DNA of 64,000 bases from Laburnicola sp. R22_1 (Eukaryota > Ascomycota > Dothideomycetes > Pleosporales > Didymosphaeriaceae). Of this stretch, positions 21,956 to 32,650 are shown piece by piece. The notes under the pieces are model-generated. The model was not told the origin of the DNA. It did not search any database and saw only the letters and a program-made list of their open reading frames with translations. Positions within the stretch are counted from its first letter, which is position 1, and each line of letters starts with the position of its first letter. Location: assembly GCA_014281115.1 (NCBI GenBank), contig JACONQ010000007.1, positions 2,294,001-2,358,000 of the forward strand. Direction: 5' to 3'. The position numbers and the translations under genes are program-made.

Positions 21956-24070
21956 TACCACCAAATGCACGGACCCACCAAATGCACGTTTTTGCCGCCA
22001 CCAAGGGCAACACTCCAAAACCTATACAACGCCAAATATATAGTAAAATCACTAGATTTTTTGCAGTAGCACTCGTAGGAGCATGTAAAACCATTGCGCA
22101 ATAATAAATTACTTGCGATAACGCTATGGGAGCTGTACAGTACGGGTGCGCGTGGCTCTGGCGGGTGAGGGCACCCTCTCTCCAGTGGGCTCTTGATCAA
22201 CAATAGTAGCCTCAGGTCTCTCAAGAGCTTGTTTTTTTGGTGTACAAGGGTTAAGGCTCCGTCAATTACCCTTTTTAGACAATTGTATATCACCTTTAAG
22301 TTGCTTTTCAAGCTGCTTTTAGAGTAGCTTTTCAGCTCGCTCAGCAGCCTTGGCCTCTTTTGCTTACGCCTTCAGTTCTCGCGCCGCCAAACGTACGTGA
22401 GCTCTCTCCTCTTTAAGAGCTTGTTTCTCCTGCTTTTTGAGAAGCCTTTGGTGTTAAGCCTCTAAGAGTTGTTGTTGTTAAAGCTTTTTATCAGTCTCAA
22501 TTTGCTCCTGCCTCTCGCAGGCCCTCTAAACTTTGCTAGGTGAGTAAAATATAGCGCCGCCATGCCAATTATTAGGTTTATTAAGTAGGAGAGGCTTGCC
22601 ACGTTAACGGCGCCTCTTCTCGTTAATAAAAGCTTGCTTAAGCCTATTATATTAGTGTTAAAGGATCCTATATTTAATCTTAAGCTTGTGATAACTTTGC
22701 GACAGCTGTTTACGCTCCTCAGCGTGGTCCTCCGCAACAATGTCCTTTAGTATTTGCCATACTTTACGCCAATCAGAATCAGAGAGGTTTAACAAGCTAC
22801 TCCAACTTAAGGGAGGGCTCTCGTGCTCTGCAATAAACTTCTTAAGTATAGTGTTTAGGTTATAAGGTGACAACCCAGTACACTCAAAAGCTTTGAGTAT
22901 TATTGTTTCTTAAAAGGCCCTTTGCCAGGAGGCGTTAAAGAGTCGATAAAAGTCGCGTTTGGTAATTGCTGAGAGGCCCTAGCAGTTGTACATAAACTCT
23001 AAGAGCTCTCTTGTATACGCCGTACTCAGAGGCTTGAACATCGCCACATTAAGAGGCTAGAGAGTGTGGGTAGCGTGTGGCGGGAAGGTTATAAGGAGTA
23101 TTTTGTTATTGTCGCAGTATGTGATAAATTGCATAGTAATATAAGACCCATGCCCATTAAGTATGAGTAGTCGGTACTCCCTACAAGCTTTCTCCTTGGT
23201 CTCGCGATCAAATACTTGTTTGAGCCACGCTAAACCAATCTTATTGTTAGTCCACCCACTTAATAAGCTCGCAAAAAGGCCTTGTAGTGTTGCAGATCAA
23301 AATCTTAAAGCCATAAGTCTTGTATATTGCCCATAGTAGCTTGATAAATCAAGGCTGGCGTCAGCGAGGTGCCGTCGGCGCAAATACAGGCAATTGTTGT
23401 TACCCACTCTCTATTACTGTCCTGGAGCATTTGCTTGTAAGGGCCCTGCTCATACAGCTGCCGCGAGAACACTCTTTTCATCTTAGTGAGCACTCTAATA
23501 AGGAACCCTTTTTCATCCATATTGTACATATGGCGACTGTCGATATCGTACTAGGTTATTTTGTCGCCTAAAAGCTTAAAGTATAAGGCGTATTTGGTAG
23601 CAGAATCAGCGCGGTGGCGACAGGCGTCGATACCAGTAGTCCATCGCGATATGAGCTCAATATTGTTGCGGGCAATAAAGCGCTCAACCCAGTTTTTGCC
23701 TAGCTCTTTTCTGGCTATTTCTATTACAAAATTTCGGATTATTTGCTTTGTAGGAGGCAGGCCTCTCTTGTTAAGCTTATATATATAGTTTACAAGCTCT
23801 TTTTCTTGTGTGGTGTTAAGAAATTTCTACTCATTTGCCCTCTCTATGTGGCTTTTATTGATCCCGCGCGCGCGCCGCGATAAAGTTAATCGCTCAACGC
23901 CAAATAATTTGGCAATTTTAGTGTAATTAGGCTTTTCGCCTGCTGGCAAGCTTTCGATTGCTGTCAGCGCGGCCTCCATAGCGTCAATATTGGTGGAGTT
24001 ATGAGCGTTGATAAACTACGTGGATTTTTTCAAAACCGTGCATTTGGTGGGGTCGTGCATTTGGTGATTA
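21956..24070 (-). mobile_element. Pogo-like element B with TA target duplication
   Basis: The element occupies about 21958-24068, flanked by TA at 21956-21957 and 24069-24070. Each terminal inverted repeat contains the word ACCAAATGCACG twice in tandem (left near 21959 and 21977, right near 24036-24066 in complement). It encodes a minus-strand transposase related to that at 31422-32559. Element C begins only 34 bp further on. The right end may be one base longer than the left, so the boundary is exact only to a base or two. Confidence 0.85.
22270..23979 (-). pseudogene. Pogo-type DDE transposase, RIP-damaged
   Basis: A minus-strand reading from ATG 23979 gives a helix-turn-helix/CENP-B N-terminus, the first catalytic block Asn-Met-Asp-Glu-Lys-Gly-Phe near 23520, and Ala-Cys-Ile-Cys-Ala-Asp-Gly near 23385. 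The other two catalytic positions read Leu-Asn-Gly-His-Gly near 23160 and Leu-Asn-Val near 23040 where pogo transposases have aspartate. Both changes are G-to-A in a TpG context. Stops at Gln/Trp-like codons occur throughout, and the Lys/Glu/Leu-rich C-terminal tail is readable down to about 22270. The enzyme is dead both by stops and by loss of catalytic residues. Confidence 0.8.
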
Positions 24071-24102
24071 GTCATGGTACATAATTACGCCAACGTTATT
24101 TA

Positions 24103-25896
24103 TAAGCTAGCGCATATAGTCGCCGCCCACATAGGGTTGCCGCCCACCCCGCCAAAACGCGACACCTGCACAAAACCCGCGATATCTCAGCAACGCTGAT
24201 TACAATTGCCATTGACTACACATAGATTCAAGCGCTGTAGCGGCTGTAGCTATAGTAGCTGTTTCTAAAGTGCTTGATACAGTAAATATACGTGGTTTAG
24301 CTGCTAAAGCCTTAGCTGCGCACATAGCCTCCCTAATACTCTCTACTTCTGCAAAGCGTTGATTTGGGTCTACTCGAACGCGCTTACGCTGACGCTGAGA
24401 GGTAGATATCTCTAGCTGCTGCTTAAGTCGTCTTTTCTCTGCTTCTAGGCCTGCAGCTCTAGCATTTGCAGCTGCTAGAGCCTTACCTGCTTTCTGTAGG
24501 AGTAGCCGGGTCGTACGACCTAGATTCTCGACGCTCTGGACGCTGTGCTGCGCTATATAGAGATCGCGAGGGCCCTAAGGAGTAGAGAGGAAGCTCTAGA
24601 GCTGCTGCTAAGGCTGCTGCTGACGAGTAGGCGTAGTAGGCCTCCAAGAGACCTGCGACGAGCTGAGCACGTGATTGATGTTAAATGGGCAGATGCTAGA
24701 TGCCTGCCAGCCAGCTCGAATCACACGCTCTGTGAAGCCTTCCTCCCTAGCTTGGTGATAGCAGGTGATAAAGCGCTCCTTCTTGACAGGCGCAGCGTTG
24801 TCGAGTAATGCGAGCTCCTGGATCTGACGCCTGTAGCTGGACTTGATTATAGAGAAAGGAGCGAGATCTAGAGGCTGTAGGACGTGTGAGGTGTGCGCAG
24901 GTAGATATAGGAGCTGTATACGATGCAGCCTGCAGAGCCACAGGAAGTCTATATTGATATGGCTGCCGTGACCGTCGAGGATAAGAAGGCGGTACTGGCT
25001 ATCACCTACAGCCGTCTCAGGTATGAATATACGCTGTAGCCACTTAACACCTATTGCTTTCGATATCTATCTGTTCTTAGAGGTTGTATAGAGCTAGCTA
25101 GGCACGGATTTGGCTAGGAACTAGGTAGTCTGTAGGCTCTAGCCTTTAAAGATAACTGCGCAGCGTAGTTTCTGCCCTGTCGCCAATACGCACTTGATTA
25201 TAGAGACCCACTTGCGATTCTTTGGAGACCGAATGTAAGCCTTCTTCTTCTAACTACTAGAGAGTACTCTAGTGTTTGTACATACTTCTAGAGCCACGCC
25301 AGTCTTATCTATATTATAGGTATTCTCCGCCTGTATATTAAGCCGCTGTTGAGTCTGCTTATAGAGCTCTAGGAACGCGCGTAGCTGCTCTAGTGTTGCT
25401 GCATTAGCTCTCTGAGCCTCTAGCTTTCTGCTAACTACAGAGGCAACGCGTGACTGGCGCCTGAGGAAGTGTGAGAGCCAGAGCTTGCCAACAGGCTGGT
25501 TGTCGCCATTCATACGCAGAATTCGATTCGCCATTTCTCGAGCGCGAGCGTGCGAGGGAGGGCAGGCGCGTGCGTCTTCTTCGAGGATCCAGTCTACTAG
25601 GAAGTCCTCCTGCGCAGGAGTTAATCTCTGCTGGTGTTGATGGCAAATCGCGCTGTTTGTCGCGCCACCTAGTCGGCCTTGGAGGGTAGATTGAGGGATG
25701 TTATATGCCTTCGCTACAGCGCGTAGGCTTGGATAAAGGCCAGCGCTGAAATCGCTAATAGCTGATTGTATAGCTTCTTCGCGGGGGTCCATATTGATGA
25801 GCGTTGTGGAGAGATATCGCGTGTTTTGTGCAGGTGTCGCGTTTTGGCGGGGTGGGCGGCAACCCTATGTGGGCGGCGACTATATGCGCTAGCTTA
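24103..25896 (-). mobile_element. Fot1/pogo-like element C, sister of element A
   Basis: It spans 24105-25894 (1790 bp) between TA dinucleotides at 24103-24104 and 25895-25896. Inverted repeats of at least 70 bp begin AGCTAGCGCATATAGTCG and contain a repeated GCCGCCCACAT/GCCGCCCACC word. Length, TIR start and protein match element A (5839-7627) with one base difference in total length. The TIR interior differs, so they are related subfamilies rather than identical copies. Confidence 0.9.
24240..25792 (-). pseudogene. Fot1/pogo transposase of element C, degraded
   Basis: ATG 25792 gives Met-Asp-Pro-Arg-Glu, as in the sister copy. The first 180 codons are open (25792-25250) and cover the helix-turn-helix and CENP-B-like DNA-binding region. 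The first catalytic block reads Asn-Ile-Asp-Lys-Thr near 25300, where Lys replaces the usual Glu. Downstream sequence remains alignable to the sister copy, including Leu-Asp-Gly-His-Gly near 24980 and a Pro-Leu-Asp block near 24870, but is broken by stops at Gln and Trp positions. The tail near 24240-24540 matches the coiled-coil-like tail of element A. Confidence 0.8.
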
Positions 25897-26255
25897 TTTG
25901 TTATCTGAAACGGCCAGCTTGTGGCTTATGGGCCCTGTAGTTAGCCTAAGTGTCCGCGCTATAGTGGGCTGTGCAATTAACCGCAACCCGCCTGCGATGG
26001 CCTGTTCTTACCTACTCTAGCCCAAACCTACTAACACGGCAATAGAACTCGCGCACTCTCGCGCCGCATCGCTATTGGATTTGATTCTTAGGTATAGCTC
26101 TGCGTCCTCTCTCTTCCTATACTGGCTAACCTTAGTAGCCTAGGACTAAAGTGCTTAACAAGCTGCTGCCTTGTCTCTTTAGCTAGGCTGCCGCGTCTGA
26201 TGCTAACTAAGATCTATTCCTACTGCTTGCCCCTGTCTAGCTCTTATGCGAAACA
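25897..26255. other. Upstream region of HET-NACHT gene, no gene
   Basis: Spacer between element C and the HET-domain pseudogene. Short open frames on the + strand have no recognised motif. It probably contains the old promoter and 5' UTR of the NLR. Confidence 0.4.
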
Positions 26256-28337
26256 ATGCGTCTTGTGCAACGCAGCGACACTAGCGACTTTGTTCTTACT
26301 TAGATTGACAACGACTCTATCCCTCCCTATGCGATCCTTTCACACACCTGGGGTGCCGATACGGAGGAAGTTACCTTTGATGACCTAACAAATAACACTG
26401 GCAAGGATAAGCCTAGCTATAAGAAGATCTGGTTCTGTGCAGAGCAAGCTGCGCGCGATGGCCTAGACTACTTCTGGATTGACACATGTTGCATCAACAA
26501 GGAAATCAAGGCTGAACTCTCGCACGCCATCAACTCGATGTTTTAGTAGTACCGCGACGCGACTTAATGCTACGTCTATTTACAAGATGTCCCCAGACCT
26601 CCTCTTAACACTAACGAAGAGCGTAGTCTGTTGCTATGGGTATTAGACTTTCGCAATAGTAAATAGTTTACTTGGGGTTAGACGCTCTAAGAGCTCCTTG
26701 CTCCCGCTTTGGTTAAATTCTTTTCCTAGGAAGGCAAGCGACTTAGTGATAAATATTCGCTTAGACAGCAAATCCACAAGATCACAGTTATACCTGAATC
26801 CGCGCTTTAAGGGGCCCCCTTATCCTAGTTTAGCGTCTATAATTAACTATTATGGATATAATACCGCAAGACTAAGCGTGCAGAAGACAGAGCGTACTTA
26901 TTACTAGGTATCTTTGATGTCTATATACTATCTATCTATGGTAAAGGGATGGAGAGTGCGTTTAGGAGGCTCTAAGAAGAAATTGGCAAGTAGGAGAAAT
27001 ACATCTAAGATCTACATCTTACTAATCCTCGCAACAACAAGAAGCGCATTAAAGACACTAAGGGAGGGCTGTTAGAGAACTCTTACCACTGGATCCTTAA
27101 GAACGCTAACTTCCAGCAATGGCGTGACAACAAGAACAGCCAACTGCTCTGGATTAAGGGCGATCCTGGTAAGGGCAAGACAATGCTGCTTTGCGGCATT
27201 ATTAACAAGTTAAAGAAGTTGGTTGCGAAGACAGACCTCCTGTCCTACTTCTTTTGTTAGGCTACGGACTTGCGAATTAACAGCGCCACCGCAGTGCTGC
27301 AAGGTCTGCTATACTTGCTTGTTAAGCAGCAGCCATCACTTATCTCGCATATTTGGAAAGAGTACGATCACGCTGGAAAAGCACTCTTCAAGAATGCGAA
27401 CGCCTGGGTTGCCTTGTTGGAGATCTTTACAAGCATTCTCTAAGACCTAAGCTTGAACAGCACGTACTTAATTATTAACGCGCTTAACAAGTGCGTGACG
27501 GACTTGCCAAAACTACTAGATTTTGTCGCCCAGAAGTCATGCGTGTCTTCTCGCGTCAAGTGGATCGTCGCTAGCCGTAACTAGTCGAATATCAAGGAGC
27601 GTCTAGAGATAGCAGGACAGAAGGTGAGGCTATGCCTTGAGCTAAATGCAGAGTCCGTAGCTGCAGCTATTAGCATTTTTATTAAGCATAAGGTGCTACA
27701 GCTAGCGCAGCGGAAGAAGTATAACGTCAAAACGCGAGACGCTGTGTTAAGCCATCTATTCTTAAACGCAGACGACACCTTCCTCTAGGTGGCTTTGGTC
27801 TGTCAAAACCTTAAAGAGACCCCACGATGGGGCACGCTTGCGAAGTTGAACGCATTCCCGCCTGGACTCAACTCTCTCTACGCACGGATGATGTAGCAGA
27901 TCTGCGCCTCAGACAGCGCTGATCTCTCCCACTAGATCCTGGCGTTACTAGCGATCGTATATCGACCCATTACACTTCTAGAGCTTGTCGCTCTTGTGGA
28001 GCCGCTCGACGATGTAGCCAACGATCTTGCGTCCGTACAGGAGATAATAAGCCTGTGCGGCTCTTTCCTCACAAACCAAGGAGACACTGTCTACTTTGTG
28101 CATTAGTTAGCAAAGGACTTTCTATTAGAGAAGGCCGCTAGCGAGATCTTCCCATCTGGAATTGAGGCCGCCCACTACGCAGTCTTCTTAAGGTCGCTTA
28201 AAGTCATGTCGACACTTCAACAAGACATGTACAGCCTCCATGAATTAGGGTACCCTGCCGAGCTAGTGGAACCGCTAGACCCAGATCCCTTAGCGGCTCT
28301 GCGTTACTCGTGCATCTACTGGATTGATCATCGTTCC
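26256..28337 (+). pseudogene. HET-NACHT NLR-like gene, truncated by hAT-2
   Basis: Vegetative-incompatibility-type receptor similar in layout to HET-E/HET-D. From ATG 26256 the HET domain reads clearly: Tyr-Ala-Ile-Leu-Ser-His-Thr-Trp-Gly near 26325, Tyr-Phe-Trp-Ile-Asp-Thr-Cys-Cys-Ile near 26470, then Cys-Tyr-Val-Tyr-Leu. A frame change near 26800-26830 precedes the HET C-terminus. The NACHT P-loop Gly-Asp-Pro-Gly-Lys-Gly-Lys-Thr is near 27160-27185, followed by a Walker B-like Tyr-Leu-Ile-Ile-Asn-Ala segment near 27465 where the usual Asp has become Asn. More than ten TAG/TAA codons fall at Gln or Trp positions. Sequence stops at Tyr-Trp-Ile-Asp-His near 28330, where hAT-2 begins, so the expected C-terminal repeat sensor (WD40 in HET-E) is absent from the window. 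Confidence 0.85.
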
Positions 28338-31300
28338 CAATAGTCGGTCCGACTGTTAGTTACTGTTACTAACAGTCGGATTCCTGGGCAGTCGGTCAGT
28401 AAGGGGACCCCCTTCCGTAACTGACTGATGGATGAGGCTGTAGTTACTGCAGTAACTGGCCTATACAGAGATTTTACTAGTGTTGAGGCTGGAGGTAAAA
28501 CCTGCTAAGGGCGCCGGTAATAAGCTGTAGAGATTAGATGCCGGATTCGTCAAATCACTATAATAAACTCAACTTTCTCTATCTCCTAGTTACAGCCTGA
28601 CACCCATCAATATGAGGTCCTTCTTGACGTCCCAGAATCATACGCCTCGCCACCCAACATCGTCGTCGGCCGGCCCTAGTACCCAGGCCGCGGCCACCCA
28701 CTTTGCGTCGTCCCGCTGTCTTGAGAAGGCAAGGGCGACCTCGCTAACGCCCTCTACGTCCTTATCCATTGTATCGTTGGGCCCAACGCCCTCAACGCCT
28801 AAGGCTCCGGCTAAGTCGCTCTTGAAGGCCTTCCCCTGCAAAGTGGGCCAGAACAACAGCGTTGAGTTCCCAGTAGACTGGAACAATATACACTACGCCA
28901 ATAAGCTTCTAGTGGCATCGCAGGTGGGATATCAGGTACGGGACCTGCGCCAGATCTCTGGCAAGGCCAAGTCGTCAAATATCTGGCGTTACGGCGCGGA
29001 CCTGGTCTATATTAACGCTGTTAGCAAGCGCACAAGGCTCTAGCTCTATAAGACCTGCCACCTAAAGGGGTTAACAACAGCTTGCAAAGCTGTCAATTCC
29101 ACTGCGCATATCGCCACCCATCTCCAGAAAGAGCACTCCATTGGTGTTGTAAGTGGCCAGCTATTCCCGACAGGGCGCCCAGGGCCCCTAGATCCATGGG
29201 CAGCGTCGCGGGCAGCGGGTAGTGCCTTTAGGGGGAGCCATACGCCATGGCAGGAGACGTCGTTGTTGAGGGCGTATGTGGACTGGGTGATACTGCAAGA
29301 CGTGAGTTTCAACTCAGCCACCTCGGCTGAAGTCCGGAGTCTTATTGCGTGGAATCGGCTCGACCTTCTTGAAGCTCTACCATCATCAACAACCACCCTT
29401 TCTAGCTATATAGTAGATGGTTTGAAAGCGCGCAAAGCGAAGGTTCGATTGATACTAAACTCGGCTGTCAGCAGTGTGGCGTTGAGCGTGGACGTATGGA
29501 CTTCTCCAAACCACTTTTCATTTCTGGCAGTAGTTGCCCACTTTGTCGGTATGCCAAGCCCTTACCGGTAGCGCGTCGTCCGAAGACCCCTCGAACTTCG
29601 CAATATTACTATGAATCACTGTATTTTAACAACTTACAGATATTAACAACCAACCTCAGGATTTGCTTATTGGCTTCAAGAACCTCCTTGGGGACCATAC
29701 GGGCGCCAATTAGGCTATTGCCATCCTCTCCGTCATCAACGACTACAATATCGCCACCTAGTTCAGCTGTTTTGTGGGCGACAATGCGACAAACAACGAC
29801 GCTAAGCTCATCGCGGGCCTTAACCTCCACCCTAACATTTCCATCACCTTTGAGCACCGTATACGCTGCGCGGGCCATATAATCAACCTTGTTGTTAAGG
29901 CCCTGATATATGGCAATGGTGTTAGCAAGTTTGAAGAAGAGTTAGCTTAAGCCGCTCCCCAGAATCAATTTCAACTGTACAGAAAGCATGGGATCGTCAG
30001 GAAGCTCCACAACTTTGTGAATGCTGTCCTTGCGTCCCACAAACGCTGCGAGCTGTTCACGACTATACAAACTAAGCTGGGCGACAAGAACCCCCTTTGG
30101 CAATTCAGTAGTCTCTATTTAATATAGAACAGCGGGATTAGGTGGCACTCTGTGTATCGCATGCTCTTACGCTGTTATGAGCTTCGAGACCTGATCTCCA
30201 GGTTCACGCGTCGGTGGAGAGCTCTGTCGGGCGCTAACAACGTCGCCGCCGATGAGGACGGCGATGAGGAGGACAAGGAGGAGCTGGACTACGACCCATT
30301 GGCCGACGCCCTCTTAGACAATGAGTGGGATGACGTTAAAGAGCTCGCCAACTTCCTTAAGCCCTTCTATTAGATGACTTTAAGACTTGAGGGCAACGTC
30401 AGCACCTCTGGGTACGGGAGTCTCTAGCAGACGCTCGTTAACTTGCAACACCTCTGGCGGAGACTCTATAAAGTCAAAGACGCCGTCGCCTATAAGCCTA
30501 ACAACTCCTATATTAAAAACACCACCAGGTTTGCAATACAGAAGCTTACGTCGTATTTTATTAAGCTTGTGATGGATCAGCCATCCTCACCGTACTGCGT
30601 CGCGACTGCCCTTAACCCGCAGCTTCGGCTACTCTGGTTTTAAGGGCAGTGGTCAGCCTACCCAGCTTGGTATAAGAAAGCTGAGAGATCCCTAAAAGAC
30701 GTCTTTTAACGGTATGTTGATGCGGAGGAGGAGGAGGTAATTGAGCTTGACGCCTCCGCTCTCCGTCGTCGCAAAACGCCGGGTGGCAAATATCACGACA
30801 AGGAGTTCGAGGAGACTATGGCTGTCAACCTCCACTTACAGACTAACTCCTGGGCTCACAAGAAAGCCCGGACGTCAAACGAGCTGACGACGTATTTTGA
30901 CAATATACGCGGAGACCTCCTTGTTGCTTAGGACGAGGACCCGATTTACGGAGACCCCATGACTTGGTGGCATTACGTGGGCAAGAAATAGTACCCCATT
31001 TTGTACAAAGTCGCCCTTGATTATTTATCTATACCTGCCACCTCTTGTGAGTGTGAGAGGTGCTTTAGCAAAGCACGGAGGACTATATTAATGGATAGAA
31101 ACCTCCTTTCTCCAGCTACAATAAAGGCCTTGCAACTCCAACGTAATTGGATTCAAAACAAGGCTATTAGGAGTGAGCTGAACGAGCTTACAGCTCACAT
31201 CTCCGCTAGAGGGATATTTGAGGATATGGACGACGATTTGAGGTGTACGACTCTAGTAACTCCAGTAACTGCACCCTTCAGTTACGGAGCTATTGAGTAG

Positions 31301-31421
31301 TAAGCAGTTACGGCAGCCCTCAGTTACTGTACTCAACCCACCCCCCATCAGTCGGTCCGTCGGGCGAGACGTACAGTTACGGCTTCAAATATATCCAATA
31401 GTTACTAGTAACCGACTATTG
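28338..31421 (+). mobile_element. hAT transposon (hAT-2)
   Basis: The ends carry the 11-bp inverted repeat CAATAGTCGGT (from 28338, complement ending at 31421). Subterminal sequence is dense in AGTTACTG/CAGTTACGG words, and a short hairpin lies at 28345-28382. It encodes a plus-strand hAT transposase. The flanking 8-mers differ (ATCGTTCC and GAAACGTT). The left neighbour is the HET-NACHT gene and the right neighbour is the C-terminal part of a minus-strand pogo transposase. The element therefore joins two unrelated targets, as if two copies had recombined or the other half of the locus had been deleted. Confidence 0.8.
28612..31300 (+). pseudogene. hAT transposase of hAT-2, broken
   Basis: The start at 28612 opens 143 codons with a Ser/Thr/Pro-rich N-terminus and a BED-like region. 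The core Ser-Val-Asp-Val-Trp-Thr-Ser near 29487, the Phe-Val-Gly-Asp-Asn-Ala block near 29770, and the C-terminal hATC domain (Leu-Ser-Ile-Pro-Ala-Thr-Ser-Cys-Glu-Cys-Glu-Arg-Cys-Phe near 31025-31065) are recognisable. Stops at Gln/Trp-type codons (for example 29041, 30373, 30641, 30990) and at least two frame changes between 29560 and 29750 inactivate it. The hATC block is open to the stop at 31298. Confidence 0.8.
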
Positions 31422-32559
31422 GAAACGTTGTGAATGGTGATATGCCTGTTGCTTCAAAAGACTTAAGTATCGTCTCCTCCTTAAAAGAGCTCGTCCAGGC
31501 CTCCCAGAATAGAGGGAAGAAGTCCCCTTTCTTAATAGGGAGGAGTCCCTGGCTCTGGTGGAGGTGATCTGATAGCTCCTTTGAGTACGCAGTTGATAGA
31601 GGCTTAAATAGAACCACATCAAGTGGCTGAAGCGTGTGGGTTGAATGAGGGGGGAAGATGGCTAGGAGTATCCTGTTACGGTCGCAATAGTCGATAAAAT
31701 CCATAGTAACGTGAGATCCATGGCCATCAAGGATGAGTAACCGGTAAGACCGTCGAGCTTTTGCCTTGGTGTAGCGATCAAACACCTGTTCAAGCCAGGC
31801 AAGGCCGATATCGTTGTTTGTCCAGCCTGAAGGCGACGAGGAAATGTGTACTGAGTGCTCTCCTGCCTTGATATCCTCTACCCAGCTTAATTGTATAGCC
31901 TTGTTAGTAACCTGATAGATAAGGCTTGGCGGCAAGGCTGATCCATCAGCGCAAACACACGCTAGGAGGGTAATCCATTCACGAGAGCCATCTTGGAGAG
32001 ATGCTATAACCTCCTTATTCTCCCACATTCGTCTGCTGAACACTCGTTTTGATCGGCTAGTGATACCAATTAAGAAGCCTTTTTCATCCATATTATACGT
32101 GTGACGAGGCTCGATGTCATATTCCTTGATTTTGGCACCCAGGAGATCAAAATACAGGCTGTATTTATCCCCTGAGTCGGCTTGGTGGCGATTGCTGTCC
32201 ATACCAGCTGCCCATCGAGAGATCAGATGGATGTTGTGTCGGTTGATGAAGCGAGTAACCCAGCTCTCGCTCACTGGCTCCTTGGCTATTGTTGACGCGA
32301 AATTTCGTATCATCTCTCTTGTGGGTGGCAAGTGACGCGCTGTAAGCCCTTCAATGTATTGTACAAGCTCCTGCTCTTGTTGGGGACTGAGTTTCCGTCG
32401 GTTAAACCCCGCAGTTGCACGCGTCGTTTGAATCGCTTGGTGCCTTCGCGACAGCGTACTTCGATCAACGCCATGCTTGCTAGCGATCTTAGTATAAGAG
32501 AAAGATTCTTCTGACCTTAGCGATTCTATTTCTTTAATTGCAGCCTCAATTGAGCTCAT
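31422..32559 (-). pseudogene. Pogo-type DDE transposase, intact core, truncated C-terminus
   Basis: Minus-strand frame open without a stop from ATG 32559 (MSSIEAA) through 31422. An upstream in-frame ATG at 32646 lies in the terminal repeat and is less likely. It has a helix-turn-helix/CENP-B domain at residues 1-130. All three catalytic aspartates are present: Asn-Met-Asp-Glu-Lys near 32092, Leu-Asp-Gly-His-Gly near 31725 and Pro-Leu-Asp-Val near 31615. The frame runs into hAT-2 just after Phe-Glu-Ala-Thr-Gly-Ile, a block that normally lies close to the C-terminus, so perhaps 50-100 residues are missing. It is one of the least damaged transposases here and probably the youngest pogo copy before the rearrangement. 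Confidence 0.85.
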
Positions 32560-32650
32560 ATTGGTGGCGTTATGGCGTGTTGAAATTTGGGGTGGTTTGC
32601 GTTCAGCGGGGCGTTGACTGAATCCGGGCGTTGAGTGCACGGACACAGTA
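31422..32650 (-). mobile_element. Pogo-like element D, 3' end lost at hAT-2
   Basis: Only one end is present. Its outer (right) end near 32650 shows the composite TIR style of the other pogo elements here, with a TCAACGCCC-type word twice within about 30 bp. The other end is missing because hAT-2 abuts the transposase gene at 31421. The exact right boundary is uncertain by some bases. Confidence 0.65.
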
